A DNA stretch of 64,000 nucleotides from Deltaproteobacteria bacterium (GTDB taxonomy: Bacteria; Myxococcota; Kuafuiibacteriia; Kuafuiibacteriales; Kuafuiibacteriaceae). The stretch is taken from positions 2,170,001 through 2,234,000 of the forward strand of contig JADJBV010000001.1 in assembly GCA_016703535.1 (NCBI GenBank). The letters run 5' to 3'. The notes under the pieces are model-generated. The model was not told where the DNA came from. It saw only the letters and a list, made by a program, of their open reading frames with translations, and did not search any database. Each line of letters begins with the position of its first letter. Within the stretch, counting starts at the first letter, position 1. Positions 32,030 through 40,802 of the stretch are shown one piece after another. The position numbers were made by a program, and so were the translations under genes.

Positions 32030-33622
32030 TCAGCCCAACTCGACGTCGACGCTCTGAGGGTCCGGCGCCTCTTCCGGGAGGAGCTTGAGCGAATACTCCA
32101 GCGCCTTTCGGATCTGGGCCCCAGCCTTTTCGTGATCGTGGATCCGCTCGAAGGCCTGACTGATCCGGTCTTCGGCGTCCGCGAGCCCGGCCCGAGTCGC
32201 TTGCAGCTCTTGTCGCGTCGACTCCAGATCCGACTCCAGGCCCTCTCGGGCCCGCTGGACTTGAGCCAAGGTGTCTTGGGTCTGGCGGAGTTGAGCCCGC
32301 AGATCTTCGGCCTCGGCGTTGGCCGCCGAAAGTTGGTTGGAGACCCGGGTCAGTTCGCTGGTCAAGGCCCGGACCTGCAGCGAAAGTTGTTCACCCTGGG
32401 CCGACTTCTGCTCCAGCTGACCCCGCAGGCCGTCGGCCTCGGCGGTCATCGAGGCTAAGGCGCCGTCGAGTTCGGCTTCGTGGGCCGAGGCTTGTCCGAG
32501 CCGCTGGTTGAGATCGGAGATCTGAGCGTCGGCGCTGCGCTGGAGCTCGGCGGATCGGGCGTCGGAGGCGGCGACCCGGCCGTGGAGGTCGACCTTCTCG
32601 CGCTCCAAGATCTCGATCCGCTCTTCGCCGGCGACCACTTGGCCCTCCAGCTCATTTTCGCGGTCGCGCATGGCCAGCAGCTGCTTCTCTTTGGTCTGCA
32701 GCCGATCCTTCAGCTCGAGGATCTCGTGATCCTTGACGTTGACCTCTTTTTTGAGGGCCAGGACTTCACGGCTGGCCGACGGCGCTTGGCTGGTCGCGCT
32801 GGGGAGCTGGCTCTGGCTGAGGGACTGAACCTGGGCCTGGACGGCTCGCTCGTTGGCCAAGGCCTGGTCCCGATCTCGTTCCGCTCGAGCCCGGGCCTCT
32901 TGTTCGTTGCGCAGCTGAACGCGAAGTTCGGCGAGCTCGGCCGAGGTGGCCGCGCCCTCCCGGACCCCCATGGGCACGACGCCGACGGTGGTCAGGGCCT
33001 CCTCTTCCTCCAGGTCATCGGACATTCCGGCGCCGGACAAGAGGTGGCCATCACTGGCCAAGGCCGAGATGGCTTGGTCGAGGGCGGCGCCGCCACTACG
33101 GCCCCGGAGCTGAGGTGGGGGTGGTGAAGGTTCTTCGATCGGGAACTCTTCGCCTGAAAACGCTTCGTCGTCGGGGAGGGTCGCCGGCGGCACGTCGGCG
33201 TCGATCGAAAGATCTTCGGAGATGATCTCCTCCGACGCCCCGTTGCTAGCGCCGAGGGCCACATAACGGCCCAGCACCTCGACCAGTTCACTCGGTGGGA
33301 ACGGCTTCTTCAGGTACTCCTCGGCCCGGGTCTTGAGCTTCTTGTGGTGCTCGAAGGTCTCCTGGGTGGCCTCGGCGCTGGTGATGATCAGCGGGACCGA
33401 CTTCAACGTCGCGTCCTTCTTCAGCTTCGTGCAGATCGAGTAGCCCGACATCCCGGGCAACTCGACGCACAAGACGATCGCCTCGGGGATGTTGATGTGG
33501 GCCATGTCGAGCCCACTCTTCCCGTCAGCCGTCACCGTCGGCTCCAGCCCATTGGACCGGAGCGCCTGGGCCAGCTGGCCGGCGAAGTCTTCTTCGGCGT
33601 CGATGATCAGGACCGAGCCCAT
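32030..33622 (-). CDS. Pseudo-receiver with long coiled coil (AglZ/FrzS-like)
   Basis: 530 residues. Residues 1-125 form a receiver fold, but the phospho-acceptor Asp is replaced by C52 (VLCVELPGMSG), so it cannot be phosphorylated in the usual way; the switch Lys (YLKKPF) remains. After a low-complexity linker, residues about 215-505 are continuous heptad repeats (for example QSLSQSQLPSATSQAPS, then long Glu/Leu/Arg-rich stretches). This architecture is that of the gliding polarity proteins FrzS and AglZ in Myxococcus, and it may play a scaffold or polarity role. The gene is 64 bp downstream of the anti-sigma factor gene. Confidence 0.85.
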   Translation of the reverse strand: MGSVLIIDAEEDFAGQLAQALRSNGLEPTVTADGKSGLDMAHINIPEAIVLCVELPGMSGYSICTKLKKDATLKSVPLIITSAEATQETFEHHKKLKTRAEEYLKKPFPPSELVEVLGRYVALGASNGASEEIISEDLSIDADVPPATLPDDEAFSGEEFPIEEPSPPPPQLRGRSGGAALDQAISALASDGHLLSGAGMSDDLEEEEALTTVGVVPMGVREGAATSAELAELRVQLRNEQEARARAERDRDQALANERAVQAQVQSLSQSQLPSATSQAPSASREVLALKKEVNVKDHEILELKDRLQTKEKQLLAMRDRENELEGQVVAGEERIEILEREKVDLHGRVAASDARSAELQRSADAQISDLNQRLGQASAHEAELDGALASMTAEADGLRGQLEQKSAQGEQLSLQVRALTSELTRVSNQLSAANAEAEDLRAQLRQTQDTLAQVQRAREGLESDLESTRQELQATRAGLADAEDRISQAFERIHDHEKAGAQIRKALEYSLKLLPEEAPDPQSVDVELG

Positions 33623-33686
33623 TCGGGACCGGAAGCTACGACCCTACAGACTTGGAGTCAAAGAGCCGGCCGAAGAAGCGTGTGGA

Positions 33687-34448
33687 TCAGCGGTCTTGCG
33701 AGGCGGCCAGCTCAACCAAACGGTCATGGTCGACCTCGGAGACCAGGGCATAGACGGTATTGCCGCTGAGCCAGGTGACCACGTTGTAGCCCCGGTGGGT
33801 GCCGACCTGGAGGGTCCGGCCGTGGGCTTCCCGCTCGCCAAAGCCCGGAGGCGGCGCGAACCGGCGGGGCTTCGGGTAAGCGAAGAGCGAGATCCGAGCC
33901 CCCCGCTGGTCGTACATCACGTAGGCCGCGTCGCGGTTGGCGATGCTGGCCAAACGGGCACCCACCAAACGGACGTTGGAGCGCTCCTCATCGAAGCGGG
34001 GCAACTCCACCGGGTACTCGAGGTGGGCCGACAAAAATCGGGACACCTCCATGACGTCACCCCGGGAGCGGACCTCGGGGGGAAGGTTGTGGGTATGGCG
34101 TGCGACCGGCTCTTCGGGGTCGAGGGTCGCGCCGGCCTGGCTCCAGGTGAAGCCGGCCACCGCCGCGAGCCCGGCGGCCACCAACGCGGGAGTGGCCCAA
34201 GGCAGTGGGCTCCGTTCTTCGCTGATCTGGGCGGTGATCCGGACCTTGAGGTTGGAGGGGGGCTCCAAGCGGTCCGATGACTCCTGGAGCTTCTGGCGCA
34301 GGTTGTTTTGGTACCAACTTTGGGCGTGGAAACGTCCGGAGCAACGGCCACACGCGGTGACGTGGGCGTCGAACGCGGCTTGTTCGGAGGGTTCGGTCTC
34401 CCCATCCAAGGAAAGGTCGCTGAATCGCTCGGCTTCGCGGCAGTCCAT
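33687..34448 (-). CDS. Membrane anti-sigma factor with zinc finger
   Basis: 253 residues. The N-terminus is an anti-sigma zinc-binding domain with H29, C33 and C36 (AHVTACGRC) and upstream C3. One membrane helix spans about 86-104 (TPALVAAGLAAVAGFTW). The periplasmic part is about 145 residues (YVMYDQRGARISLFAYPKP). It would hold the neighbouring ECF sigma factor inactive at the membrane until signalled. It is 72 bp downstream of the sigma gene, in the usual sigma/anti-sigma order. Confidence 0.9.
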   Translation of the reverse strand: MDCREAERFSDLSLDGETEPSEQAAFDAHVTACGRCSGRFHAQSWYQNNLRQKLQESSDRLEPPSNLKVRITAQISEERSPLPWATPALVAAGLAAVAGFTWSQAGATLDPEEPVARHTHNLPPEVRSRGDVMEVSRFLSAHLEYPVELPRFDEERSNVRLVGARLASIANRDAAYVMYDQRGARISLFAYPKPRRFAPPPGFGEREAHGRTLQVGTHRGYNVVTWLSGNTVYALVSEVDHDRLVELAASQDR

Positions 34449-34520
34449 CGGCGCTCGTGCTAGCTAACCCGTGAGCTTGCCACGCTCATCCCGTGTCCGC
34501 TAGTCCCGCGCCCTTTCGAT

Positions 34521-35171
34521 TTACCCGGCCGCCTTCTTTCGGTTCCGGAAGGCGTCCAGATCGACGGGCTCCCCCTCTTGGGTGGTGTCCGGGCTGATGA
34601 TCCCTTCCCGGATCGCGTAGTCGTAGAGGTGCTTTTGGAGGATCCGGCGGCCGCGGAAGAGCCGGCTCATGACGGTGCCCACTGGGCACCCCACGATCTC
34701 GGCGATCTCCTTGTACGAAAAGCCCTGAATGTCGGCCAGGACCACGACCATCCGGAAGTCGACGGGGACCTGATCCAGGGCCTCGACCACCTCGTCGGAG
34801 AGGAGTTTGCTGAAGAAGTCGGTCTCTGGGTCCTGGAGGGCCCGAACCTGATCGGCCGAGACGAAGCGATCCAGCACGATGTCCTCGGCTGGGGTCTCGG
34901 CGACCTCCCGTTCTTTGACCTTGCGGCGGTACCGGTTGATGAAGGTGTTCGTCTGGATCTTGAAGAGCCAGGCCTTGATGTTGGTGCCCTTCTCGAAGCT
35001 CTCGAAGAAGCGAAAGGCCTTGAGGTAGGTGTCTTGCACCAGGTCTTCGGCGTCTTTTGGGCTGCGGGTCAGGCGCAGGGCCGCGCCATAGAGGGCGTCC
35101 ATGTGCTCGAGGGTCAACGCCTCAAACTCGGAACGTTGGGTTGCGTCATCGCGTCGCCGAAATCCGAACAT
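34521..35171 (-). CDS. ECF-family RNA polymerase sigma factor
   Basis: 216 residues. Region 2 (DALYGAALRLTRSPKDAEDLVQDTYLKAFRFFESF) recognises the -10 element, and region 4 (ALDQVPVDFRMVVVLADIQGFSYKEIAEIVGCPVGTVMSRLFRGRR) the -35. AGAGG lies just upstream of the ATG. Regulation by the adjacent anti-sigma factor is the natural reading. Beyond region 4 is a 30-residue tail. The TTGACC upstream has no good -10 partner, so I cannot define an autoregulated promoter. Confidence 0.93.
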   Translation of the reverse strand: MFGFRRRDDATQRSEFEALTLEHMDALYGAALRLTRSPKDAEDLVQDTYLKAFRFFESFEKGTNIKAWLFKIQTNTFINRYRRKVKEREVAETPAEDIVLDRFVSADQVRALQDPETDFFSKLLSDEVVEALDQVPVDFRMVVVLADIQGFSYKEIAEIVGCPVGTVMSRLFRGRRILQKHLYDYAIREGIISPDTTQEGEPVDLDAFRNRKKAAG

Positions 35172-35353
35172 GGACTACCTCTCCCCGGGCGCCCCATCGA
35201 GCACCCTCACGACCCATTTCCTAAGCACGAAGCGGGCCATTTGCCCTTACCCTTCGCCCGGGGCCGATTTCGCCCGCCTACTCGAAACACAGTGGGGCTC
35301 GTGGTCAAATCTACCCCGACAAAGTGTCACGCGCTGATCAGCGGTTGAACGGA

Positions 35354-36577
35354 ATGCGGACCCCATCAAACCCATCACCCCGATATCTGAACGCTCGAGC
35401 GGGTTTTTTGTTTCTGCCATCCCTACAAAAGCTCTCTTTCGCCCTACCTCTTCGAACCTTGGCTGGGTTTTGGATGCTGCTGACGCCCGGGCTCGTGAAC
35501 GCCGAGCCGCCCAAATCGTCCACGACCGACCCGTTTCCGGGCCTGGCGAGGACCATTGCCGAATTGGCAGGCGAAAAAGGCCACCCGCTCCAACGTGACC
35601 CGGCCTTGGACCGGGCCGCCCTCGTCCACGCCGCCCACCTGGGCGCCGATCCCGAACGGGCAAATCTAGAGAGCGTCTTCGAATCCATTCAAAACGAGGG
35701 CTTGGCCGACGCCCAGGTGTTGCCCTTCAGCATCTTGGCCGCCCCCGAGGAAGGCGCCGTGGCCCTCCGGCGCTTCGCCGAGATCGAGGCCCGCCCCCGG
35801 GGGCTCAGCCACCTCGGCCTGGCCCACCGCCAGGAGGGGTCGGCGGTCCGGCTGGTCGCTCTGTTTTCCCGCCGCCCCCTGCTGCTCCAACCCCTGACCC
35901 GAACCGCCCGGCCTGGGATCCTGACCGTCCGGGGCCAGGCCCGGGGGGAGGTAGAAGCCCTGTGGGTGGGACCTTGTCCGCCCGACGCGCCCTGTAGGAA
36001 AGGCGTCAACCGCTTGTCGGTGCGCCGTCGTGGGAAGGTGTTCGCGCTAGAACTTCCCCTCAAGAAACCCGGCCGGTACGTCCTCGAGTTGCTGGTGACC
36101 CAAGACCGGGGCCCTGAGGTCGGCGCCCTCTGGACCACCGCGGTCGGTGTACCCCCGGGTCCCATCCAAACCGACCCGATCTCTCGAAGCCCGGACACCG
36201 CGGTCGGGCTCCGGAGCCTGATCGAGGAGGCCAGGTCGGCCGCCGACCTTTCACCCCTGACCCCGTCGGAGCCCTTGGCCCGGGCCGCCCAAGCCCACGC
36301 CGAGGCGATCTGCGCGGCCCGGGTCGCGGCCCACGTGTTGGGGGGCCAGGGTCCACAGGAACGGGCCAATGCCGCGGGCTACCCAGGTCCAGTCAGCGAA
36401 AACGTCGCCATCGCCGGCCGAGTGGCCCAAGCCCATACCAATTTTCTCTTGAGCCCCAGCCACCGGGCCAACGTCCTCGATCCCCTGGTCACCGAGTTGG
36501 GCCTGGGGATCGCGGTGCGCCAGGGGAGCCCTGGCCTGGCCCGGGCGTTTTGTGTGGTCGAGCTCTACGGTCGGTAA
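35354..36577 (+). CDS. Exported CAP-domain (SCP/PR1) protein
   Basis: About 407 residues if started at ATG 35354. The start is uncertain: a GTG at 35324 lies 6 nt after a TACCCC box, and later TTG/ATG codons nearer the signal peptide are possible. The signal segment LRTLAGFWMLLTPGLVNA ends at an AxA-like site. The C-terminal 150 residues are a CAP domain: HAEAICAARVAAHVLGGQG, PVSENVAIAG, LSPSHRANVLDPLVTELGLGI (His/Glu cavity residues). The middle is a beta-rich region (VNRLSVRRRGKVFALELPLKK). CAP domains act in many secreted proteins; the specific role is unknown. It overlaps the stop of the convergent CPBP gene by 13 bp. Confidence 0.8.
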   Translation: MRTPSNPSPRYLNARAGFLFLPSLQKLSFALPLRTLAGFWMLLTPGLVNAEPPKSSTTDPFPGLARTIAELAGEKGHPLQRDPALDRAALVHAAHLGADPERANLESVFESIQNEGLADAQVLPFSILAAPEEGAVALRRFAEIEARPRGLSHLGLAHRQEGSAVRLVALFSRRPLLLQPLTRTARPGILTVRGQARGEVEALWVGPCPPDAPCRKGVNRLSVRRRGKVFALELPLKKPGRYVLELLVTQDRGPEVGALWTTAVGVPPGPIQTDPISRSPDTAVGLRSLIEEARSAADLSPLTPSEPLARAAQAHAEAICAARVAAHVLGGQGPQERANAAGYPGPVSENVAIAGRVAQAHTNFLLSPSHRANVLDPLVTELGLGIAVRQGSPGLARAFCVVELYGR

Positions 36578-37269
36578 CAGGCAAAGAGCAGATCACCGAG
36601 CAGGTTGCAGTAGGCGTGAAAGACGATCGCGCCGACCACCGAGTGGTTGCGGGTCCGCATCCAGCCGAACAACAAGGCCGGAAAAAACGGGCCGAGGCGA
36701 GCCGGGTGGTATTCGCCGACGAAGTGGGCCAAGGCGAAGACCGTCGAGGCGATCACGATGGCGGCGCCGAAGGGCACACCCAAAAGCCGCCGCCGCGCCG
36801 GCAGGGCCCGCTCCCACAAAGACTGCAGGTAGCCGCGGAAGTAGAGCTCCTCCGAGAGGCCCACCACCAGCACCTGGACCAAGATCGATTCCAAGATCCC
36901 AGGCGGCAACCGGAAGTGAAAGGAGCGATGGTAGAGGACGACCTGCCAGTAGTGGTGCCCGATGGCGAAGGGCACGGTGACGATCGCCGCCCAGATCAGC
37001 ACCACCGCCAGATCGGCGCGCCAATGGCGGAAGGTCAGCCCGAGGTGCTCCCGATCGATCCCGCGGCGGTTGTAGAGGTAGAGCGGGACGTAGAGCTGAA
37101 AGGCGGCGGCGATGGTGAAGCCGTGTTCGGCGAACAACGGGACAACGGCGGCGACGTGTTTGATCGCCCCCAACACCCCCAACACCGCCAAAGAGGCGAG
37201 CAGCGCTTCTTTGAGGGCGGCCGGCCCTTCGGCGGGGTTCGGCCCGGGATCAGTGGGCGCCAAGCACAA
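36565..37269 (-). CDS. CPBP-family intramembrane metalloprotease/glutamic protease
   Basis: 234 residues with about seven hydrophobic segments. The CPBP (Abi) catalytic motifs are GLSEELYFRGYLQSL with E140/E141 and R145, FALAH near 181, and HAYCNLLGD near 219. Members cleave proteins within the membrane, for example prenylated CAAX proteins; in Myxococcota relatives are proposed sorting proteases (myxosortases) for surface proteins with C-terminal anchor tags. I see no such tag on proteins in this window. Its start (37269) overlaps the end of the degenerate trypsin-like gene by 20 bp, so the two are co-transcribed. Confidence 0.85.
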   Translation of the reverse strand: MCLAPTDPGPNPAEGPAALKEALLASLAVLGVLGAIKHVAAVVPLFAEHGFTIAAAFQLYVPLYLYNRRGIDREHLGLTFRHWRADLAVVLIWAAIVTVPFAIGHHYWQVVLYHRSFHFRLPPGILESILVQVLVVGLSEELYFRGYLQSLWERALPARRRLLGVPFGAAIVIASTVFALAHFVGEYHPARLGPFFPALLFGWMRTRNHSVVGAIVFHAYCNLLGDLLFACYRP

Positions 37270-37903
37270 CCGCCTTCAAGAAGGGCACAAAACGCTCGAG
37301 CGGGAGGGCCCGGGTCGAACGTTCACCCACGTCCTGGACCAGGCCCAATAGTTCACCGTCCTTCGAGAGGATGGGGCTGCCTGGTTGGCCGGGCACCATG
37401 ATCTTGGCCGGGCCTTGGCCTCGGCCCGCCGCTTCCACCACCCCGGCGAAGGGCTCGAGGAGGCCCTTGGCGTTGTAGCGGATGGTGACCACCCAGCGAT
37501 CTTTGGTGAGGCCGGAGGCGCCGGCGACTTGGACCGGCCGAACCGCACCAGCCAAGCTCGGAAAGCGGGCGACCCCCAGGGCGAGGCTGCGATCGTAGCC
37601 CAGGAGTTCACCCGCGAGGTCCTGGCCCTCGCTGCTGAGGCCCGCCGGCACCCCGGCGGGTCCTCGGGGGGCGCTGAAGACCACCTCTCCGCCCGCCCCG
37701 ACCAACACCCCGGTGGCCCAGGGGCCGTCGGGCCGAGCCTTGACCCGGATCACCGCTGCTTTGTTCTCGGCGTAGACCCGTCCAAACTGGAGCGGGGCGG
37801 AGGCTTCGGGCCCTTCGGCCCGGGCGACCTCCCCCAAGACGAAGATGCCCAAGAGGGACACAGCACCAAGGGCCGCCCCGGACGTTCGACCACGTGGCAA
37901 CAT
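37250..37903 (-). CDS. Exported trypsin-like (HtrA-type fold) protein, probably inactive
   Basis: 217 residues from ATG 37903 (signal peptide SGAALGAVSLLGIFVLGEVARA). The fold resembles the S1C protease domain: the Asp is present in YDRSLALGVARF and a serine in QPGSPILSKDGELLG, but where the His should be the sequence reads VVFSAPRG, so the triad is broken. It may bind rather than cleave. The overlap with the downstream CPBP protease gene suggests a shared process. TTCAAC-N17-TAGAAC upstream is a weak possible promoter. Confidence 0.72.
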   Translation of the reverse strand: MLPRGRTSGAALGAVSLLGIFVLGEVARAEGPEASAPLQFGRVYAENKAAVIRVKARPDGPWATGVLVGAGGEVVFSAPRGPAGVPAGLSSEGQDLAGELLGYDRSLALGVARFPSLAGAVRPVQVAGASGLTKDRWVVTIRYNAKGLLEPFAGVVEAAGRGQGPAKIMVPGQPGSPILSKDGELLGLVQDVGERSTRALPLERFVPFLKAVVLGAH

Positions 37904-37943
37904 CTCCGTGCTGGGAGGTGTTCTACCAAAAGGAGCCCAGGGG

Positions 37944-38843
37944 TTGAAATTGATCCTCACGTTGGTGTTGGTGTTGGCGACCCCACCGGCCCTCGGGAAG
38001 CCCGCAGCCGGCTTGAGTGGCCCCCGGCCGATCGGGGCGCTGAAGCGGATCGGGACGCCCCTGGTCCGTCTGCCGAAGGCCGCTCCCTGCCCAGGTTTGG
38101 GCGCCTTGGAGACCCAGGAACGGGGCTTTTTGCCAGGTGAAGAGCTGGCCTACGAGCTCAACTTCGCGGGCGCTTACATCGGGCGCTTCGAGACGAAGGT
38201 CGGCCAGCCTCGGACCAGCCACGGAACCACGGTGTTGCCCCTCTTTGGAAGGGCCCGGACCAGCGCCTTCATCGCGGCCTTCAAGACCTTCGAGGGGCGG
38301 TATCAATCGATGGTCGCGGCCTCCGACCTGGGCCCCACCGAAGCCCGGGTCGAGGCGGTTTATGGCGGCGACCCCCGCTGGGAGAAGATCCTCTTCGATG
38401 GCCCCCAACGTTCGGTCAAAGCCGACTTTTTGCTGAACGGCGCGGTGCAGGCCCGCAGCTACCAAGGGAGCCACCCGCTCACCGACATCCTCACCCTGCT
38501 CTACCAAGCCCGGACCGTGCGGTTGCGGGAGGGGCTGGAGGCTTGTCAGGACGTCTTCGGGTCCCGGCGGTTGTGGCGGATGAAGGGTCGAGTGGTGGGC
38601 CCCGCGACGATCAGCACCCCGGCCGGCCAGAAGGAAGGTTGGAAGGTGGCCACCACCTTCGAGCGGGCCGCCCATCCGGAGCTCAACCACCTGCCGCCCC
38701 AACGGATCGAGCTGGACCTGTACGTGAGCGCCGACGCCGCCCAAACCCCGCTCCGCTTCGTGGCCCGGACCCAAGGGGTCGAGGCCGAAGGCCAGCTGGT
38801 GCGCTGGTCCTTGAAGGGCACCACCGACGAGCGGGAGTGGTGA
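37944..38843 (+). CDS. Exported DUF3108-family protein
   Basis: 299 residues from TTG 37944, with AAAAGGAG 9 nt upstream; a longer frame exists but lacks a ribosome site and its start overlaps the divergent gene. LKLILTLVLVLATPPALG is a signal peptide. The mature part has PGEELAYELNFAGAYIGRFETKVG, and FEGRYQSMVAASDLGPTEARVEAVYG, the DUF3108 beta-barrel-like layout often found in envelope or outer-membrane proteins. No function is known. It diverges from the degenerate protease gene. Confidence 0.82.
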   Translation: MKLILTLVLVLATPPALGKPAAGLSGPRPIGALKRIGTPLVRLPKAAPCPGLGALETQERGFLPGEELAYELNFAGAYIGRFETKVGQPRTSHGTTVLPLFGRARTSAFIAAFKTFEGRYQSMVAASDLGPTEARVEAVYGGDPRWEKILFDGPQRSVKADFLLNGAVQARSYQGSHPLTDILTLLYQARTVRLREGLEACQDVFGSRRLWRMKGRVVGPATISTPAGQKEGWKVATTFERAAHPELNHLPPQRIELDLYVSADAAQTPLRFVARTQGVEAEGQLVRWSLKGTTDEREW

Positions 38844-38900
38844 GAGGAGCACCTACCGGCGTCGCCTTTACGGCCAATCCGACTTGCCCTCAAGATTCGG

Positions 38901-40283
38901 TTGCCGGTGCCACAAATCGGAACGGATCTTCTGGAGCGCCACGAGCGCAACCCCACGACCGAAAATCGGATCGGGCCGCCGATCGATCTCAGCATCCCCG
39001 GGGTCGAGGAGCTGAGTTCGGTTGATCTACGGGTGCAGAACCCGGTGTTGCGCTTGGTCGCGGACGATCTCACCGAAGCGGAGGCCCTTGGGGGGCAACT
39101 CGCCAACTTCGCCTACGACACCGAGGTGGTGCGGTGGGCGGGGCAAGTGATCTCGACCAGCGGCGCTGACGCCCTCTTGGTGGCGATGAACGCGCCCGAT
39201 CGCGAAGAAGCCGTGTTGGCGAGCCTGCACAACGCGCAAGTCAACTTGCCGCTGCTGGTGGTGTCGCCCCGGGACGACTTTCGAACCCGGCTTTGGGCGG
39301 TGCGGGCTGGGGCCGTCGCTTTTTGGAAGGCACCCACCGACGTCTTGGCTTTGGTCACGGCCCTCGATCGTCAGCTGCGGCAAGACACCGCCCAACCCTA
39401 CCGAGCGCTGTTGGTCGACGACGATCCGGCGGTGCTCCGCTTTCACGGGCGCATCTTGGCCAAAGCGGGGATGTTGGTGGAGACCGTCGAGCGGGCCGAA
39501 GAGGTCTTGGCCTCGATCGATCGCTTCAACCCCGATCTGGTGATCGCCGACCTCTACATGCCGGGCGTCAACGGCGTGGAGTTGGCAATGATCATCCGCC
39601 AGCAGTCGGAATACGACGGGATCCCGATCGTCTTCTTGTCGGCCGAGACCGATCACGGGCGCCAACAACAGGCCTTGGGGATCGGCGCCGACGATTTTCT
39701 GCAGAAGCCGATCGCCCCGGCCCAGCTGGTTTCAGTGGTGAGCGCCCGGGCCGAACGGAGCCGAGCGGTCCGTCGCGCCATGATGACCGACGGCCTGACC
39801 GGCCTGCTCGGACACAAGTACATCAAGGCCGAGCTGGAGCTGGAGTTGGCCCGGGCTCGCCGATCCAAGGCCCCCCTTTCGGTGGTCTTGATCGACATCG
39901 ACCACTTCAAGCAGGTCAACGATCGCTACGGGCACCCGATGGGCGATCGGGTGCTGCGGGTGTTGGCCCGGCTGCTCAAGCAGCGGCTGCGGGCCACGGA
40001 TCGGGTGGGCCGGTACGGCGGCGAAGAGTTCATGATGGTCCTGCCCGAGACCACCGCCGAGGCCGCCAAGCTGGTGGTCGACGATCTGCGACAACGCTTT
40101 TCCAGGATCGCCCACAAGAGCGAACACGGCGAGCTGCGGGTCAGCTTCAGCGGTGGGATCGCCCAGGCCGATGCGGACACGCCAATCTTAGAGGTGGTGC
40201 GGGCCGCCGACGCGGCCTTGTACACCTCGAAGGTCGGCGGACGGGATCGGATCAGCCTCGCTCGAGAGCGCCCGATCACTTAG
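38901..40283 (+). CDS. REC-REC-GGDEF diguanylate cyclase response regulator
   Basis: 460 residues from TTG 38901 (GTG 38907 also possible). A degenerate receiver (about 50-160, no clear acceptor Asp), then a functional receiver (about 160-280) with LLVDDDPAVL, acceptor D in VIADLYMPGVNG, S in VFLSAE and K in FLQKPI. The GGDEF domain (about 295-455) has IDIDHFKQVNDRYGH and the active site GGEEF near residue 373; RATD five residues before it is an intact inhibitory I-site. It should make cyclic-di-GMP under phosphorylation control. The kinase is not adjacent. It converges with PAP2 and their stops overlap. Confidence 0.93.
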   Translation: MPVPQIGTDLLERHERNPTTENRIGPPIDLSIPGVEELSSVDLRVQNPVLRLVADDLTEAEALGGQLANFAYDTEVVRWAGQVISTSGADALLVAMNAPDREEAVLASLHNAQVNLPLLVVSPRDDFRTRLWAVRAGAVAFWKAPTDVLALVTALDRQLRQDTAQPYRALLVDDDPAVLRFHGRILAKAGMLVETVERAEEVLASIDRFNPDLVIADLYMPGVNGVELAMIIRQQSEYDGIPIVFLSAETDHGRQQQALGIGADDFLQKPIAPAQLVSVVSARAERSRAVRRAMMTDGLTGLLGHKYIKAELELELARARRSKAPLSVVLIDIDHFKQVNDRYGHPMGDRVLRVLARLLKQRLRATDRVGRYGGEEFMMVLPETTAEAAKLVVDDLRQRFSRIAHKSEHGELRVSFSGGIAQADADTPILEVVRAADAALYTSKVGGRDRISLARERPIT

Positions 40284-40798
40284 GCATCGGCCTTAGTTTC
40301 GATCCGACGGCGCAAGAGGTGACCCGCGGCCCCGAAAGCCGCGCCGATGATCGCCCCGCCCAAGACGTCGCTGGGGTAGTGGACCCCCAACAAGATCCGG
40401 GAGCCGGCGACCAAAGTCGCGAGGGGCGCGAAGATCAAGGCGCCGTAGGGCACCAGCGGGGCGGCGCTGACCAAAAACGCGAAGGAGACGGCGGCGTGCC
40501 CCGAGGGGAAGCTGCGGCCCGGGCCACAACCGTCGGGGGTGTGGAGGTTGGGCAAGGCGCGGCAGGGGCGCTCCCGTCCGATGAAGGGCTTGATCAGCCG
40601 GGCGGTGGCGGCGTCGGTGGCGCCCATGGTCAAGGCCACGATCAAGATCGCGGCGAAGCGGCGGCGGGAGAGCAGATGGACCAAGAGGGGTCCGGTCACC
40701 GCTGCCAACATCCACGGCGAAGAGAGGAAGTGGCCAAAACCCGCCCAAAAGGGAGAGCCGGCCAGCCCGTTCAGCGCCTTGAGCAGCCCAACGTCCAA
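40280..40798 (-). CDS. PAP2-family membrane phosphatase
   Basis: 172 residues with several hydrophobic segments. The three lipid-phosphatase motifs are K70-x6-R77-P, P98-S-G-H101 and S133-R134-x5-H140-x3-D144. Members hydrolyse phosphatidic acid, undecaprenyl pyrophosphate or related lipids at the inner membrane. The stop overlaps that of the convergent GGDEF gene by 3 bp. The gene is 4 bp downstream of hemF, so they are probably one transcript. Confidence 0.93.
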   Translation of the reverse strand: MDVGLLKALNGLAGSPFWAGFGHFLSSPWMLAAVTGPLLVHLLSRRRFAAILIVALTMGATDAATARLIKPFIGRERPCRALPNLHTPDGCGPGRSFPSGHAAVSFAFLVSAAPLVPYGALIFAPLATLVAGSRILLGVHYPSDVLGGAIIGAAFGAAGHLLRRRIETKADA

Positions 40799-40802
40799 GG
40801 GC

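Noticed and set aside
35390..35410. Intrinsic terminator (CGCTCGAGCG followed by GG and six T) in the 5' part of the CAP-domain gene
   Set aside because: The palindrome forms only a three-base stem with a four-base loop, and no upstream plus-strand gene ends nearby.
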